A stretch of DNA of 64,000 bases from Rattus norvegicus (GCF_036323735.1 NC_086038.1:23406501-23470500), one strand, 5' to 3'. Counted from the first letter of the stretch, positions 47,797-60,200 are shown. The notes: generated by a model from the sequence alone, not told the origin. Program-made: numbers and translations.

Positions 47797-50700
47797 CCCA
47801 CCCAGTATTGGTTGCACCTAATTCCTTCCTAAAATCCCAATTTGGACCATAAAGAAATTTTTATACATATTCTTACCAGTTAGTAGGTCACAAGAATCTT
47901 CATTCCAGAACAAGCTTGTGTCGTGAAGAATTTACATCAGGAGGTCAAGGAAGGTGCTGAAAATATACTAAGATCCTCATCTGGTATTTCACATTGTTTT
48001 ATTTGGTCTAGTTTGCATGCCTCTTTAAATGTTTGTTCTATAGGATAGAAGTTATGAGAATACTGATGGTGCTTTTGCTTTGTTTAGGCTTCCTCCCTTC
48101 ATGGCTTGTGAATGGAATCTTGTCTGTACTCACATGGATTTTTCCTGTGAAGGTGCCTTCCTGGAGTATTGCGCTCTCATTATACAAATGCCAAGATTAT
48201 TGGATTATGTAGACATTATCATGACCTCATTTGTTTTAACACTACCCCTATAGTGGCTGTGTTTTTAAATGTAATTACATTGAACAAGAGGGCTTCTCCT
48301 ACAGAACTTGGTAGAAAAACAGACCAGTCTGTGGCAGTGCTCAATTTATTCTCAAGCCTCTTAGCCACATTTGGACTCCCATCTATAAATCTGGAAGCTG
48401 ATACATGTTTTCTTTTTTTCTTCTGATGTCTTTTCATTGTGATGCTTTTGAAATCTCTACAGAAGAGTAGCTTTAAGGTAATAATCAAACAGATCATTTG
48501 AAGAGATTAGAAGGTTAAGGTATTAAGGAGAAGCATAGTAGCTGACACATTGTCTCTTCTACTTCATTTTACTATCATGCTAGTCAAGGGCTGGCCGACA
48601 TTCAAATTGAGATGAGAAGAAATGGACTTTTTGAACTCTGTCTATGAACAGAAGCATCTATCAATAGAATAAAACTAATTTGGAAATTTCTCCTCTTAGA
48701 GGTCCAACAGCTCGATAAAACTCATTCTTCTTAGTGTCAATCAATCTAGGAAGACTAATAGTAGAAAGCAGAATAAATTTCAGAGATAGGATAATTATGA
48801 AGTCAAGATACTTCTTCTTTTGATTGATGGAATAAATATTGTCAAAAAACTAAGTCCTAATGGTGTGTGAAACACGCAGGAAAAAGCACAGATTGAAATA
48901 TCTTGAAAACCTATGCAGTCTTTTTTTAATTGTATCTAATCTACAATTCTCATTCACTGTTCTCTGCTTTCATCAAGCTCATTAAAATTATATCCTGCTC
49001 TTAGGCTTTCTGGGGGACCAAAAAAAAAAAGTTTTATCCATCCTTCATGTGCTCTGCTATAAAGGACAAAACAGTATCTTTTGTTCAGTGTCCTTTGGAG
49101 TGCTTAATCCAAAGAGAGATCAAGTAAGTCGAAAATGATCTACAACAGAGCCCGCAATAAAGCAAAGTAAAAGTCATGGCTAATCTCATAGGATGCAGTG
49201 ACCTTGGTAAAGTTCTACACACGATTGTGACTCTGTAATGTGGATGCATAATGACATCATATAAACCTCTGTCAATTTTCAGATACTTCTGAAATCATCC
49301 CTATTTTCCCAACCGATAGAATGCAAATATGTAAGCCCTGTAGCATATGGCTGGCTGTGTAAGATCTTCAGTCTATAGGTGAATCTCCACCTACACATTT
49401 TAATAAACCTTAGTATGAATCTTCTCTGGTTGTGAGAGCTTCCTTCAAATATTTGTGAGTCTAATGTCTGACAGAAGTTAAAATCCTTGTTTCCTGACTT
49501 CATTTCCCTCCATTACTCCCATTGTGAATTACTCTCAGCCCATCTCATAACTTACAGTTTTCTGAAAATGTTCCATTCTTTAATATTTCCATGTATTTCT
49601 CATTGCCTTTATCTGATCATAGACTCTCTCACCTTTTTCATGTCCCCTATATTTGCAATAAATATAATGCCCCTCCTTCAGCGGATGTTTCTTACCAGCC
49701 AGTCTTCGTACTTCATGACTGGTAGCTGGTCATGAGTTCTTTGATAGAATGGGTTCTTTCTTGCATTCATCTCTTGGGGGGGGGACTATCAGTAAATATT
49801 TTTAAACGATTAAAGGAATGATATCATTTCACATTTAGATTTTAAATGCAGAACTCCTTTCTGGCTACAAGTACTGTGAAATTTAGGTTTGGAAGGAACT
49901 TGGCAAAAGACACAAATTAATCTCCATATGGTCTTCCTGCAATGCATATGCAGACTGAATTCCAAGGAGAAGACTCACATTATAGAAGCCTTGAAATAAA
50001 TGAATAAATGTGCACAGAGTAAAACCAATAATCATGTTTCAACCTATGTACTTCTCTCAAATAAAAGAAATTGTAGCAAATATGTTATAAAATTATTTTT
50101 GTATTTGTACAAAAATATATTTGTATATTTGTGATGGGAAAATCACCCTTCCTTTGGAAAAGATATACGTGGTTGAATAAATTGGTTAAAATGCAATTTT
50201 TGACAAAACTATTATGGCATTTCTTTTGAAAACTAAAAATTAATAATTTTTTTAAAAAAATTGGGAGTGTAAATGACATGGTACCCATGATAGGAGAAAT
50301 ATATACCACTACAAAAAAACATGAATTCTAATGTGTTTTTATCCTTAGAAATTATAATATTACAAATTAATTTTCCTGTTTGTAAATAAGCAAAAATAAG
50401 ACAAGATCTTTATTTTCCACCCTGTGGAGTATTGTTTATGATATAAAAAAGTGGATTCAAATGTTGATCTGTAGATAATCATTCGCTTGATTGCAAACAC
50501 ATGAAATAAATTGAAGTTATCACAAGAGAAATTCTTGAAAGAAATACTATGTCTTGCAAAATCAGAGGTAAGATACTTAGACTTAAGGCACGAACTGGCG
50601 CTGTGTGGCTACTGTCATTGAATCAATGTAAATAAGTGAATAATTTCTCAACTGTTCTATGCAGCTGACTCATTTCCTAATAGTTAAAGTCTTCAGTTAA

Positions 50701-51535
50701 CCCGTAATATCATCAGGGAACAGAAAGGCAAAAGTATCGAATCTGTTTTACTTGTGTTGCTCTAAGATACATAAGAGATTTATATAAGAAATATTTTCTA
50801 ATACCTGGAAGTGATAGGAAATGGGCAGACACCAAATTCAATACATATTTTTAAGATATTGGAAGACAAAACATAATAAGCACATAGACATATTGCAGCG
50901 CTTACTAATTTGCACTCTAAATTTTGTGATATAAAGGACCTTAGAGGACAGAGACATCTATCTGTGTTTTATGAGAAGAGTTTATACCAAGACATGGTGA
51001 TATAATAAATAAAATAATATGCTGATGGTGTGTTGATTTATCCCACTGAAATTGTTTTTATAACACAAAATTCAACAATTACAGGCACAACATGACACAG
51101 GATAGCTAAATGTACATTTTGATTTAGTGGCATCTGAGGCAATAGAGGATGAAGCAGACACTCAAGAGGAGAGCATCCTACCATTTAGAATATAAAAATA
51201 TTTCTCATCAACATTTCATAGGAAGTCAGATCACCAAGAGGATATAGTGATGGCCTGCAGGAGACCAGAAGCTGATATCAAGTTTGGGAGTTCATCAAGG
51301 GAGTCACACTGGAGTGCTAGAGCCATGAGAATGCAAAAATTATATATTTCAATGTTACCTATGAAAATTAAAGATAAAACTACGCCATGCGATATTTTAG
51401 TATTTATTCTCAATATGTAGAAAATCATTAATAGTAAGCTTTCAAAGATAAAGTAATACAAACACATGTACATGTTTGTTAATTTTTTAAGTAAAATAAA
51501 TGGAATTTAAAAAAAACAGGTGTCAGTTCAAGGTT
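47795..51535. other. Long AT-rich stretch, nothing recognised
   Basis: About 3.7 kb with no gene or mobile element I can support. A G9 run lies near 49770 and an A10 run near 49021. The paired opposite frames at 48169-48497 are unsupported. Confidence 0.4.
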
Positions 51536-51630
51536 CTGTGAAGCCTTAGGTGAAATCTTAGCACTTAGGAGGAGTCAAGAGCATTTCAAGTTTATGACCA
51601 GCAAAAACCAGTCTCAGAAAAGACAGAGGG
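51536..51630 (+). mobile_element. Very diverged B1-like SINE
   Basis: 'tgaaatcttagcacttagga', 'ggagtcaagagcatttcaag' and 'aaccagtctcagaaaagaca' keep the B1 order on the plus strand. A purine-rich stretch follows (to about 51740). Confidence 0.45.
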
Positions 51631-52094
51631 ATGGATTGGAGGAAAGAGGAGGGACAGTAACAGAACTGAAACCAACAAAAGCAGAGACAGAGGGAGATAG
51701 AGACATAGAGAGAAGAAAAGGCACAGAGAGACAGAGAATGACATACTACTGTAGTTCTGTCACAAGCCCTTGTAAATACAGAAAAAAAAATCTTGTTTGT
51801 TACTGCACACTTAAAAACTATTTCTTTTGCAAATTTCAGGTTTAAATCATAATGTGCATTATTAAAAGTTTCATTAGGTAGAAGGCATTTTATTAACTCC
51901 TAAAGGAACTCAAAGTAACAGCCCTGTCATAGAAACAGACATATTTTTTCCATGAAATAATCTGAGAACCCACATATAAGCCCACATTTTTAAGCCGCCT
52001 GATTTTGACAGAGTCTAACAATATGCATTGAAAAAATACATCACTTACAACAAGTGGTGTTGGTTAAACTAGGTAAGTACATGTAGATAAATGA
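51631..52094. other. Purine-rich then AT-rich sequence
   Basis: 51631-51740 is GA-rich low complexity. No gene is recognised. Confidence 0.4.
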
Positions 52095-53890
52095 AACTAG
52101 ATTGTAATCTCTTTCAATAAACACAACCTCACTTACAGGTCAAGAACCTCAACATAAGATATGATACCCTGAATCTGAGTAGAGTAGAAAATAAGGAAAC
52201 TGAACTCATGTGCATGGAAAAGGACCATTGGAAAGACTCTGACAGAACAGTCCTTAAGACCAACAATTAAGAATGGAACCCCATGAATCTAAAAGACTTC
52301 AGTATTGCAAAGGACACCATCATTAAAGTGAACAGGCAGCAGATGGGAAAAACCATTTTCAGCTAACATTTGGCACAGGGTTAATAAACACCAAGAAACA
52401 AAACAACCCAATTAGAAAATTGAGGCAGTATACAAGTGTTCTCCTTATTATCCTGTGTTTTCAATAGTTCTGAGAGTGTAGGTAAAATGATGCTCTCTTT
52501 TAGAATTTGACTGTGCTTTCTTTTTGGGCACCATAATGATAACCTGTTATAAACCAAACATCTCATCTGAATTGTCATTTTAGTTAATACTCACTCAAAT
52601 TAATTTTTTTTAAAAAAAATTGTCATTGTGTCAGTGTTCACTTGCATACTGGCTCACATTAAAGCCATGTTTTCCTATACATAATGGTTAAGGTCAATTC
52701 ATTTGAACATATTCTGAAAGTGGGACTCTTGCAATTTAAAATATGCAAGGTGAAAAAACGCATGAACGTGTGATAATAAATACACAGCATTTAACTTTTA
52801 CTTTTCAACACACAGACTGCAGGCACTCATGAATGTCAATAAGCCTAAATGGCTGAAATGAGCTTCAGAAGTGGGCGTTTTTAATGAAGATGCCAAACGA
52901 TCTATTTGTTGGAAATCTTGTTTATCTCCAGTTCAGTTTTAAAACCTTTGACTAATAAATGTACTGATAAGCAATTATTTTGTAAAAGTTGATTGAGGGA
53001 TAGAACTAAACAGTTCTCAAAAGAAAAAAATACAAATATCTGTGAAAAAACTGAACCCCCAGTGAACGTGATTGTTGGAGGGGAGGGTGGTAATGGGGGG
53101 AGGAAGGGGAGGGGAACACCTATACAGAAGGGGAAGGGGAGGGGTTAGGGTTGGCCGTGAAACCGGGAAGTGGAATAACAATTGAAATGTAAATAAGAAA
53201 TACTCAAGTTAATAAAGATGAAAAAATGCAAAAAAATCTTAATAGCCTCAGCGATCAGGAAAAGGCAAATTAAAACTACTTTGAGATTTTATTTTGCCTA
53301 ATTAAATTGTCCGAGCTATATGATGATAAATGCTAGAATGAATGTGGGGACACAGGATTATATTTTCAGTACTCATGGGAGTAAAAACAGGTGTAGGCAA
53401 TATGGAAACCAATATTCAATCAATAGTGGTTGCTCAAAATGCTGGAGTTCCGAGGGAAATCCATTCGATATTCTTAAGAGAACATCATATAAAAATAAGA
53501 GGACATAAATGTATTAAAATGGAGAAATACTCACCAAAAAAGATGAGTTTCAATCATGATAGAACATGAATGGGTGGATAGTGAATCATTGGTTTCCTAG
53601 TACTGATATGGGAGAGTTAACATAGCAATCTATAGAACTGTAGGAAATGGCAAACCTCTAGCAATAGTAACATTAAAGGCAAAGAACCTTTTTAATAGTT
53701 TGAAAGATACAAAATGACTGGGTTAAAAACAAGATCCATTAATTGTGCCCCTACTTACTTAACCAAGTAATTGAAAACTCACATCTGTGAAATTACCTAT
53801 GCATGAGTCTTTTTAACAAATTATTTATAATTGTCAATAGGTGAACAAAGATAAAATACATGGCACATCTGGTCAAAAGACTGTGACTTC
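52095..53890 (+). mobile_element. Ancient L1 ORF2 remnant, interrupted
   Basis: Pieces of ORF2 lie in order on the plus strand. 52130-52430 has 'aagaacctcaacataagata', 'aatggaaccccatgaatcta', 'caaaggacaccatcattaaa' and 'acaaaacaacccaattagaa'. 53005-53047 has 'ctaaacagttctcaaaagaa'. 53240-53560 has 'aaattaaaactactttgaga' and a degraded continuation. 53770-53880 is possibly further L1. A young L1 3' end is inserted at 53048-53230. Bases 52440-53000 are unidentified. Confidence 0.6.
53048..53230 (+). mobile_element. Young L1 3' end nested in an older L1
   Basis: 'tgaacccccagtgaacgtga', 'ttgttggaggggagggtggt', the G-rich block, 'gaaaccgggaagtggaataa' and 'aattgaaatgtaaataagaa' identify a roughly 180-bp L1 3' UTR. 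Flanks on both sides belong to one older L1 reading in the same direction. Short 'tgaaaaaa' repeats (about 53042 and 53219) may be the target duplication. Confidence 0.88.
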
Positions 53891-54225
53891 ATCCCAGAGG
53901 GCACAGAGACAGCATCCAAATTACCAATATCAAAAATGAAAAGGGAGACATAATGACAGAAACTGAGGAAATTAAAAATATTTGCAGTTCCTACTACAAA
54001 AGCCTATTCTCAACAAAACTGGAAAATCTGGATGAAATAGACAGTTTCTAGACAGATACCAGGTACCAAAGTTAAATCAAGATCAGATAAACCATCTAAA
54101 CAGTCCCATAAGCCCTAAAGAAATAGAAGCAGCCATTAAAATTATTGGAATGTGAGAGGGGGAAAAGGGGATAACATTTGAAATGTAAATACATGAAATA
54201 TTCAATAAAAATAAATATAAAAATA
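53891..54225 (+). mobile_element. Internally deleted L1: ORF2 segment fused to 3' end
   Basis: 53900-54140 matches the ORF2 region just upstream of the RT domain, colinear with minus-strand 59900-59700 of the full-length copy: 'gaaaagggagacataatgac', 'cagataccaggtaccaaagt', 'aaatagaagcagccattaaa'. At about 54141-54150 it switches directly to the extreme L1 3' end ('ggggataacatttgaaatgt' and an A-rich tail). About 2.5-3 kb (the rest of ORF2 and most of the 3' UTR) is absent. Confidence 0.85.
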
Positions 54226-54708
54226 TAGAAATGTGTGTAATCTTTTTTTAATAAGGAAGGAGATACTTTATTATTCTGACCCTGACCTTTGAAGGACTAT
54301 ATAATCAGAACCTAACAGAAATCATCATAGCAAGGTGCAATTCTTGTATTAAAATATTTAATGTGAATAAAATTTTGAGAAAGGGATTTACTTAGTTGAA
54401 TCATTTAAACTTTCTACTTTGCTTTGGCATTTGGCATTGTCCATTATGTGTGTCTACTGCCAAACATGATGTCATGCCTGGAAAGGTGCTAAATTGACTA
54501 GTCACCAATTTAGATGGCTTTCAATAAACTTTCAGTTTTGGAAGGATAAACTCCATGTTGCATAATCGGGAGCGTGTGAGTGCTGCCATCGATTTATAAG
54601 ACGATCCAAGTTTCCTTGAGAAATATATGAGGTAGATTTTGTGGCACAATGTTAATTCTGAGTTGTCTTTACTGCCCGTGAGACAGAGAATTGAGATATA
54701 ATCCAGAA
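54226..54708. other. Unassigned sequence
   Basis: No repeat is recognised. 54540-54680 ('cataatcgggagcgtgtgag', 'tgctgccatcgatttataag') looks single-copy and includes CpG words. Confidence 0.35.
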
Positions 54709-55007
54709 ACCACAGGAAATACTGTGCAAAGTGGGACTAGAAAGATGACTCAGTCTGTCAAATTCTTGTTGAATAATGAGGAAGATGTAAGCTTAACCCT
54801 CAGGTTCCAAGTAAAACTCTGAGCATGGTGAGAAGCCTGATGCTTGCCCAGGGATTAGACACAGGGGTATTCCTAAGATTTGTTGTCCAGCTGGTCTGTC
54901 AGTCCCAGAAAAGTAAGTCTATGTAATAAGTGAGTCCCAAGCCTTAGAGATAGAAATTTTGGCTAAACAAGGTGAATGGCCTTTGACCTAAATACACACA
55001 CACACAC

Positions 55008-55060
<53 letters not shown>

Positions 55061-55061
55061 C
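54709..55061 (+). mobile_element. B4-type SINE with (CA)n tail
   Basis: 'gggactagaaagatgactca' (tRNA-like head), 'gagcatggtgagaagcctga', 'gtccagctggtctgtcagtc', 'aacaaggtgaatggcctttg' and a (CA)n tail at 54993-55061, containing two CGCA interruptions. The order is that of a B4 element. Confidence 0.78.
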
Positions 55062-55129
55062 AGAGAGAATAATTGAGATAATCATGAATTTTATTATTAA
55101 TATATACTATGTTGTATGTAGGTTGATGT

Positions 55130-55700
55130 CATTATGCAGGTGAGGGCTGGCACAAGTTAGGTCAAGGCTATGAGTGGACAGTAAAAGAATGAGGCAGGGA
55201 CAATTTTTTTGTCAGGAGGGAGAAAAGGAGAAGGAAGGAGAATCAAAACGGAGACTGAGAAGGATGGCCCAGATCTGGGTGGTCCTGAATTGATAAAGTA
55301 GCTGAGATGAATTTCTGCAGACAAATTTATCTTATCTAGGTGCAGTTATATCCTTATCAATTGGTTCTAAGTTTATTGTATATTGTTTATTGCGTACTAA
55401 GTATTTAACATATGAATCTGGTTGTTGGGTTACAGTTTGTTGAGTTTTGATAGTACCGGGTAGCTGGGAACAGAGTTCCCGGTTGGCCGTGGCTGGCCAG
55501 AGTGACAAGTAATGGGAGCTGAGAGACTGCTGGGGCTAGAAGATAATGTGGCGTGGTGCCTCGCTGAAGCCAGCCTCCACTGAGATAAATTAATGTTAGT
55601 TCTATATAGCCCTACAGTGCCAGACCTAATGCCAGGGAGCGACTGCCTGGTCCCACGGCCCAGGTCCATCGTGGAGTGGTGATGTGCAGGGACTGGTTGT
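55130..55700 (+). repeat. LTR-like rodent repeat, copy 3 of 3
   Basis: 'gcaggtgagggctggcacaa', 'gtggacagtaaaagaatgag', a purine-rich block, 'cttatctaggtgcagttata', 'ttggttctaagtttattgta', 'gttgagttttgatagtaccg', 'aagccagcctccactgagat' and 'tgccagacctaatgccaggg'. It shares layout with 22640-23260. The 79-residue minus frame (55430-55669) is probably incidental. Confidence 0.55.
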
Positions 55701-56270
55701 GCCCTTTTTAATTATAGTGCAACAGTTGTACATTGTTTTATTAAGGTTAAAAAGGAGGAATTGTAATGTAGAAAAAACATTAAAAATGAATATAAATGCT
55801 AAAGATAGTTAATTATTAGAATGAATTGTTAATTATTGCAACAAATGAAAGAGTGGGAAATGAAATCTGTTACAGTCCAGGGTAGAAAAAAGAAAAAGAA
55901 ATCCACAAGTATTCCATGGCGCTCTGGGCCACCTGTGTGGCTTATGATGTAAGGACAGACACAGGTGCTCCACGAGCTTGACCTTGGAGATGTGTCCTGA
56001 GTATTCAACTTGACCTCGTCCCCAAAGGTCTTCTAAACATTACATTATTCATTATTTCTCATACATTATTTATAAATCTTCCTTTGTGAGTTCTCTTAAT
56101 TTCCTTTAAGCTTAAATTTTTGGATTAAGACTTTACAAATTCACAATGGTCGCTAAATAATCAATGATAGAACCTATTCAAATGCTTTCTTCTGAAAACT
56201 GTAAAGTTCACACATATTAACAAATTCCTAGCCTTAAAGTAGGTAGTAAGTCATATGTGTGTTAAGAGAT

Positions 56271-56274
<4 letters not shown>
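55701..56274. other. Unassigned sequence
   Basis: AT-rich, no recognisable element. Confidence 0.4.

Positions 56275-56321
<47 letters not shown>
56275..56321. repeat. (TG)n microsatellite
   Basis: About 22 TG units followed by a short G-rich run. Confidence 0.97.
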
Positions 56322-56502
56322 GGAGGGGGGCTTATGGTTAAGTTTTGGTACATGGAGCATCTTAGACATTTGGTCTTAAGGACCCTAGAACCCAGTGTAT
56401 TGTTGCAATTTGCAGTTGTTAATGCAGGGAACTTTTGGAAGCCTCTGAACTTATAGGAAACTTTCTGATGCCATTCACGAGGTCATCATAGTTTTAATTT
56501 TT

Positions 56503-57290
56503 TTCCTTTCTTATATCTTTTTTTATTATTATTATTAACTTGAGTATTTCTTATATACATTTCGAGTGTCATTCCCTTTCCCGGTTTCTGGGCAAACATA
56601 CCCCTAATCCCTCCCCCTCTCCTTCTTTATGGGTGTTCCCCTCCCCATCCTCCAACCATTGCTGCCCTCCCCACAACAATCTACTTCACTGGGGTTTCAG
56701 TCTTGGCAGGACCCACGGCTTCCCCTTCCACTGGTGCTCTTACTAGGATATTCATTGCTACCTATGAGGTCAGAGTCAGGGTCACGCCATGTATAGTCTT
56801 TAGGTAGTGGCTTAGTCCCTGGAAGCTCTGGTTGCTTGGCATTGTTGTACATATGGGGTCTCGAGCCCCTTCAAGCTCATCCAGTTCTTTCTCTGATTCC
56901 TTCAACGGGGGTCCTATTCTCAGTTCAGTGGTTTGCTGCTGGCATTCGCCTCTGTATTTGCTATATTCTGGCTGTGTCTCTCAGGAGCGATCTACATCCG
57001 GCTCCTGTCAGCCTGCACTTCTTTACTTCATCCCTTTTGTCTAATTGGATGGCTGTATATATATGGGCCACATGTGGGGAAGGCTCTGAATGGGTGTTCC
57101 TTCTGTGTGTGTTTTAATCTTTGCCTCTCTATTCCCTGCAAAGGGTATTCTTGTTCCCCTTTTAAAGAAGGAGTGAAGCATTCATAATTTGATCATCTGT
57201 CTTGAGTTTCATTTGTTCTAGGCATCTAGGGTAATTCAAGCATTTGGGCTAATAGCCACTTATCAATGAGTGCATGTCATGTGTGATTTT
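56503..57290 (-). other. L1 3' UTR of the full-length copy
   Basis: About 790 bases from the ORF2 stop to the tail. It contains the conserved 'gagctccc...ctaag' type block (complement near 56810-56830) and the purine-rich tract (complement at 56595-56690). It ends in AT-rich sequence with the AATAAA signal at 56522-56527 (TTTATT on the plus strand). Plus-strand frames at 56540-57187 are antisense shadows. Confidence 0.9.
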
Positions 57291-60200
57291 CTATGATTGG
57301 GTTACCTCACTCAGTATGATATTTTCCAGTTCCAACCATTTGCCTAGGAATTTCATAAAGTCATTGTTTTTGAGAGCTGAGTAATAATATTCCATTGTGT
57401 AGATGTACCACATTTTCTGTATCCATTCTTCTGTTGAAGGGCATCTGGGTTCTTTCCAGCTTCTGGCTATTGTAAATAAGGCTGCGATGAACATAGTGGA
57501 GCACGTGTCTTTTTTATATGTTGGGGCATCTTGTGGGTATATGCCCAAGAGAGGTATAGCTGGATCCTCAGGCAGTTCAATGTCCAATTTTCTGAGGAAC
57601 CGCCAGACTGATTTCCAGAATGGTTGTACCAGTCTGCAATCCCACCAACAATGGAGGAGTGTTCCTCTTTCTCCACTTCCTCGCCAGCATCTGCTGTCAC
57701 CTGAGTTTTTGATCTTAGCCATTCTCACTGGTGTGAGGTAAAATCTCAGGGTTGTTTAGATTTGCATTTCCCTTATGACTAAGGATGTTGAACATTTCTT
57801 TAGGTGTTTCTCAGCCATTCGGCATTCCTCAGCTGTGAATTCTTTGCTTAGCTCTGAACCCCATTTTTTTGGTTCTTTTTTTCGGAGCTGGAACCCCATT
57901 TTTTAATAGGGTTATTTGTCTCCCTGCGGTCTAACTTCTTGAGTTCTTTGTATGTTTTGGATATAAGGCCTCTATCTGTTGTAGGATTGGTAAAGATCTT
58001 TTCCCAATCTGTTGGTTGCCGTGTTGTCCTAACCACAGTGTCCTTTGCCTTACAGAAGCTTTGCAGTTTTATGAGATCCCATTTGTCGATTCTAGATCTT
58101 AGAGCATAAGCCATTGGTGTTTTGTTCAGGAAATTTTTTCCAGTGCCCATGTGTTCCAGATGCTTCCCTAGTTTTTCTTCTATTAGTTTGAGTGTATCTG
58201 GTTTGATGTGGAGGTCCTTGATCCACTTGGACTTAAGCTTTGTGCAGAATGATAAGCATGGGTTGATCTGCATTCTTCTACATGTTGCCCTCCAGTTGGA
58301 CCAGCACCATTTGCTGAAAATGCTATCTTTTTTCCATTTGATGGTTTTGGCTCCTTTGTCAAAAATCAAGTGACCATAGGTGTGTGGGTTCATTTCTGGG
58401 TCTTCAATTCTGTTCCATTGGTCTATCTGTCTGTCTCTGTACCAATACCAGGCAGTTTTTATCACTAGTGCTCTGTAATACTGCTTGAGTTCAGGGATAG
58501 TAATTCCCCCTGTAGTCCTTTTATTGTTGAGGATAGTTTTAGCTATCCTGGGTTTTTTGTTATTCCAGATGAATTTGGAAATTGTTCTATCTAACTCTTT
58601 GAAGAATTGGATTGGTATTTTGATGGCGATTGTATTGAATCTGTAGATCGCTTTTGGTAAAATGGCCATTTTTACTATATTAATCGTGCCAATCCATGAG
58701 CATGGGAGATCTTTCCATCTTCTGAGTTCTTCTTCAATTTCCTTCTTCAGAGTCTTGAAGTTCTTATTGTACAAATCTTTTACTTGCTTTGTTAAAGTCA
58801 CACCGAGGGTGTCGTTTCCCTAATTTCTTTCTTGGCTTGTTTCTCTTTTCTGTAGAGGAAGGCTACTACTGATTTATTTGAGTTAATTTTATACCCAGCC
58901 ACTTTGCTGAAGTTGTTTATCAGCTTTAGTAGTTCTCTGGTGGAACTTTTGGGATCACTTAAATATACTATCATATCATCTGCAAATAGTGATATTTTGA
59001 CTTCTTCTTTTCCGATCTGTATCCCCTTGACCTCCTTTTGTTGTCTGATTGCTCTGGCTAGAACTTCAAGAACTATATTGAATAAGTAGGGAGAGAGTGG
59101 GCAGCCTTGTCTAGTCCCTGATTTTAGTGGGATTGCTTCAAGTTTCTCTCCATTTAGTTTAATGTTAGCAACTGGTTTGCTGTATATGGCTTTTACTATG
59201 TTTAGGTATGGGCCTTGAATTCCTATTCTTTCCAGGACTTTTATCATGAAGGGGTGTTGAATTTTGTCAAATGCTTTCTCAGCTTCTAATGAAAAGATCA
59301 TGTGGTTTTGTTCTTTCAGTTTGTTTATATAATGGATCACGTTGATGATTTTCCATATATTAAACCATCCCTGCATGCCTGGGATGAAGCCTACTTGATC
59401 ATGGTGGATGATTGTTTTGATATGCTCTTGGATTCGGTTTGTCAGAATTTTATTGAGGATTTTTGAGTCGATATTCATAAGGGAAATTGGTCTGAAGTTC
59501 TCTTTCTTTGTTGTGTCTTTGTGTGGTTTAGGTATAAGAGTAATTGTGGCTTCATAGAAGGAATTTGTTAGTACTCTATCTGTTTCAATTTTGTGGAATA
59601 GTTTGGATAATATTGGTATGAGGTCTTCTATGAAGGTCTGATAGAATTCTGAACTAATCCCATCTGGACCCGGGCTCTTTTTGGTTGGGAAACCTTTAAT
59701 GTCTGCTTCTATTTCCTTAGGTGTTATGGGGTTGTTTAAATGTTTTTTCTGTTCCTGATTTAACTTCGGTACCTAGTATCTGTCTAGGAAATTGTCAATT
59801 TCCTGAAGATTTTCAAGTTTTGTTGAATATAGGCTTTTATAGTAAGATCTGATGATTTTTTGAATTTTCTCTGAATCTGTAGTTATGTCTCCCTTTTCAT
59901 TTCTGATTTTGTTAATTTGGACACACTCTCTGTGTCCTCTCATTAGTCTGGCTAAGGGTTTATCTATCTTGTTAATTTTCTCAAAGAACCAAATTTGGTT
60001 CTGTTGATTTTTTCTATGGTCCTTTTTGTTTCTACTTGGTTGATTTCAGCTCTGAGTTTGATTATTTCCTGCCTTCTACTCCTCCTGGGTGTATTTGCTT
60101 CTTTTTGTTCTAGAGCTTTTAGGTGTGCTGTCAAGCTGCTGACATATGCTCTTTCCTGTTTCTTTCTGCAGGCACTCAGCGCTATGAGTTTTCCTCTTAG

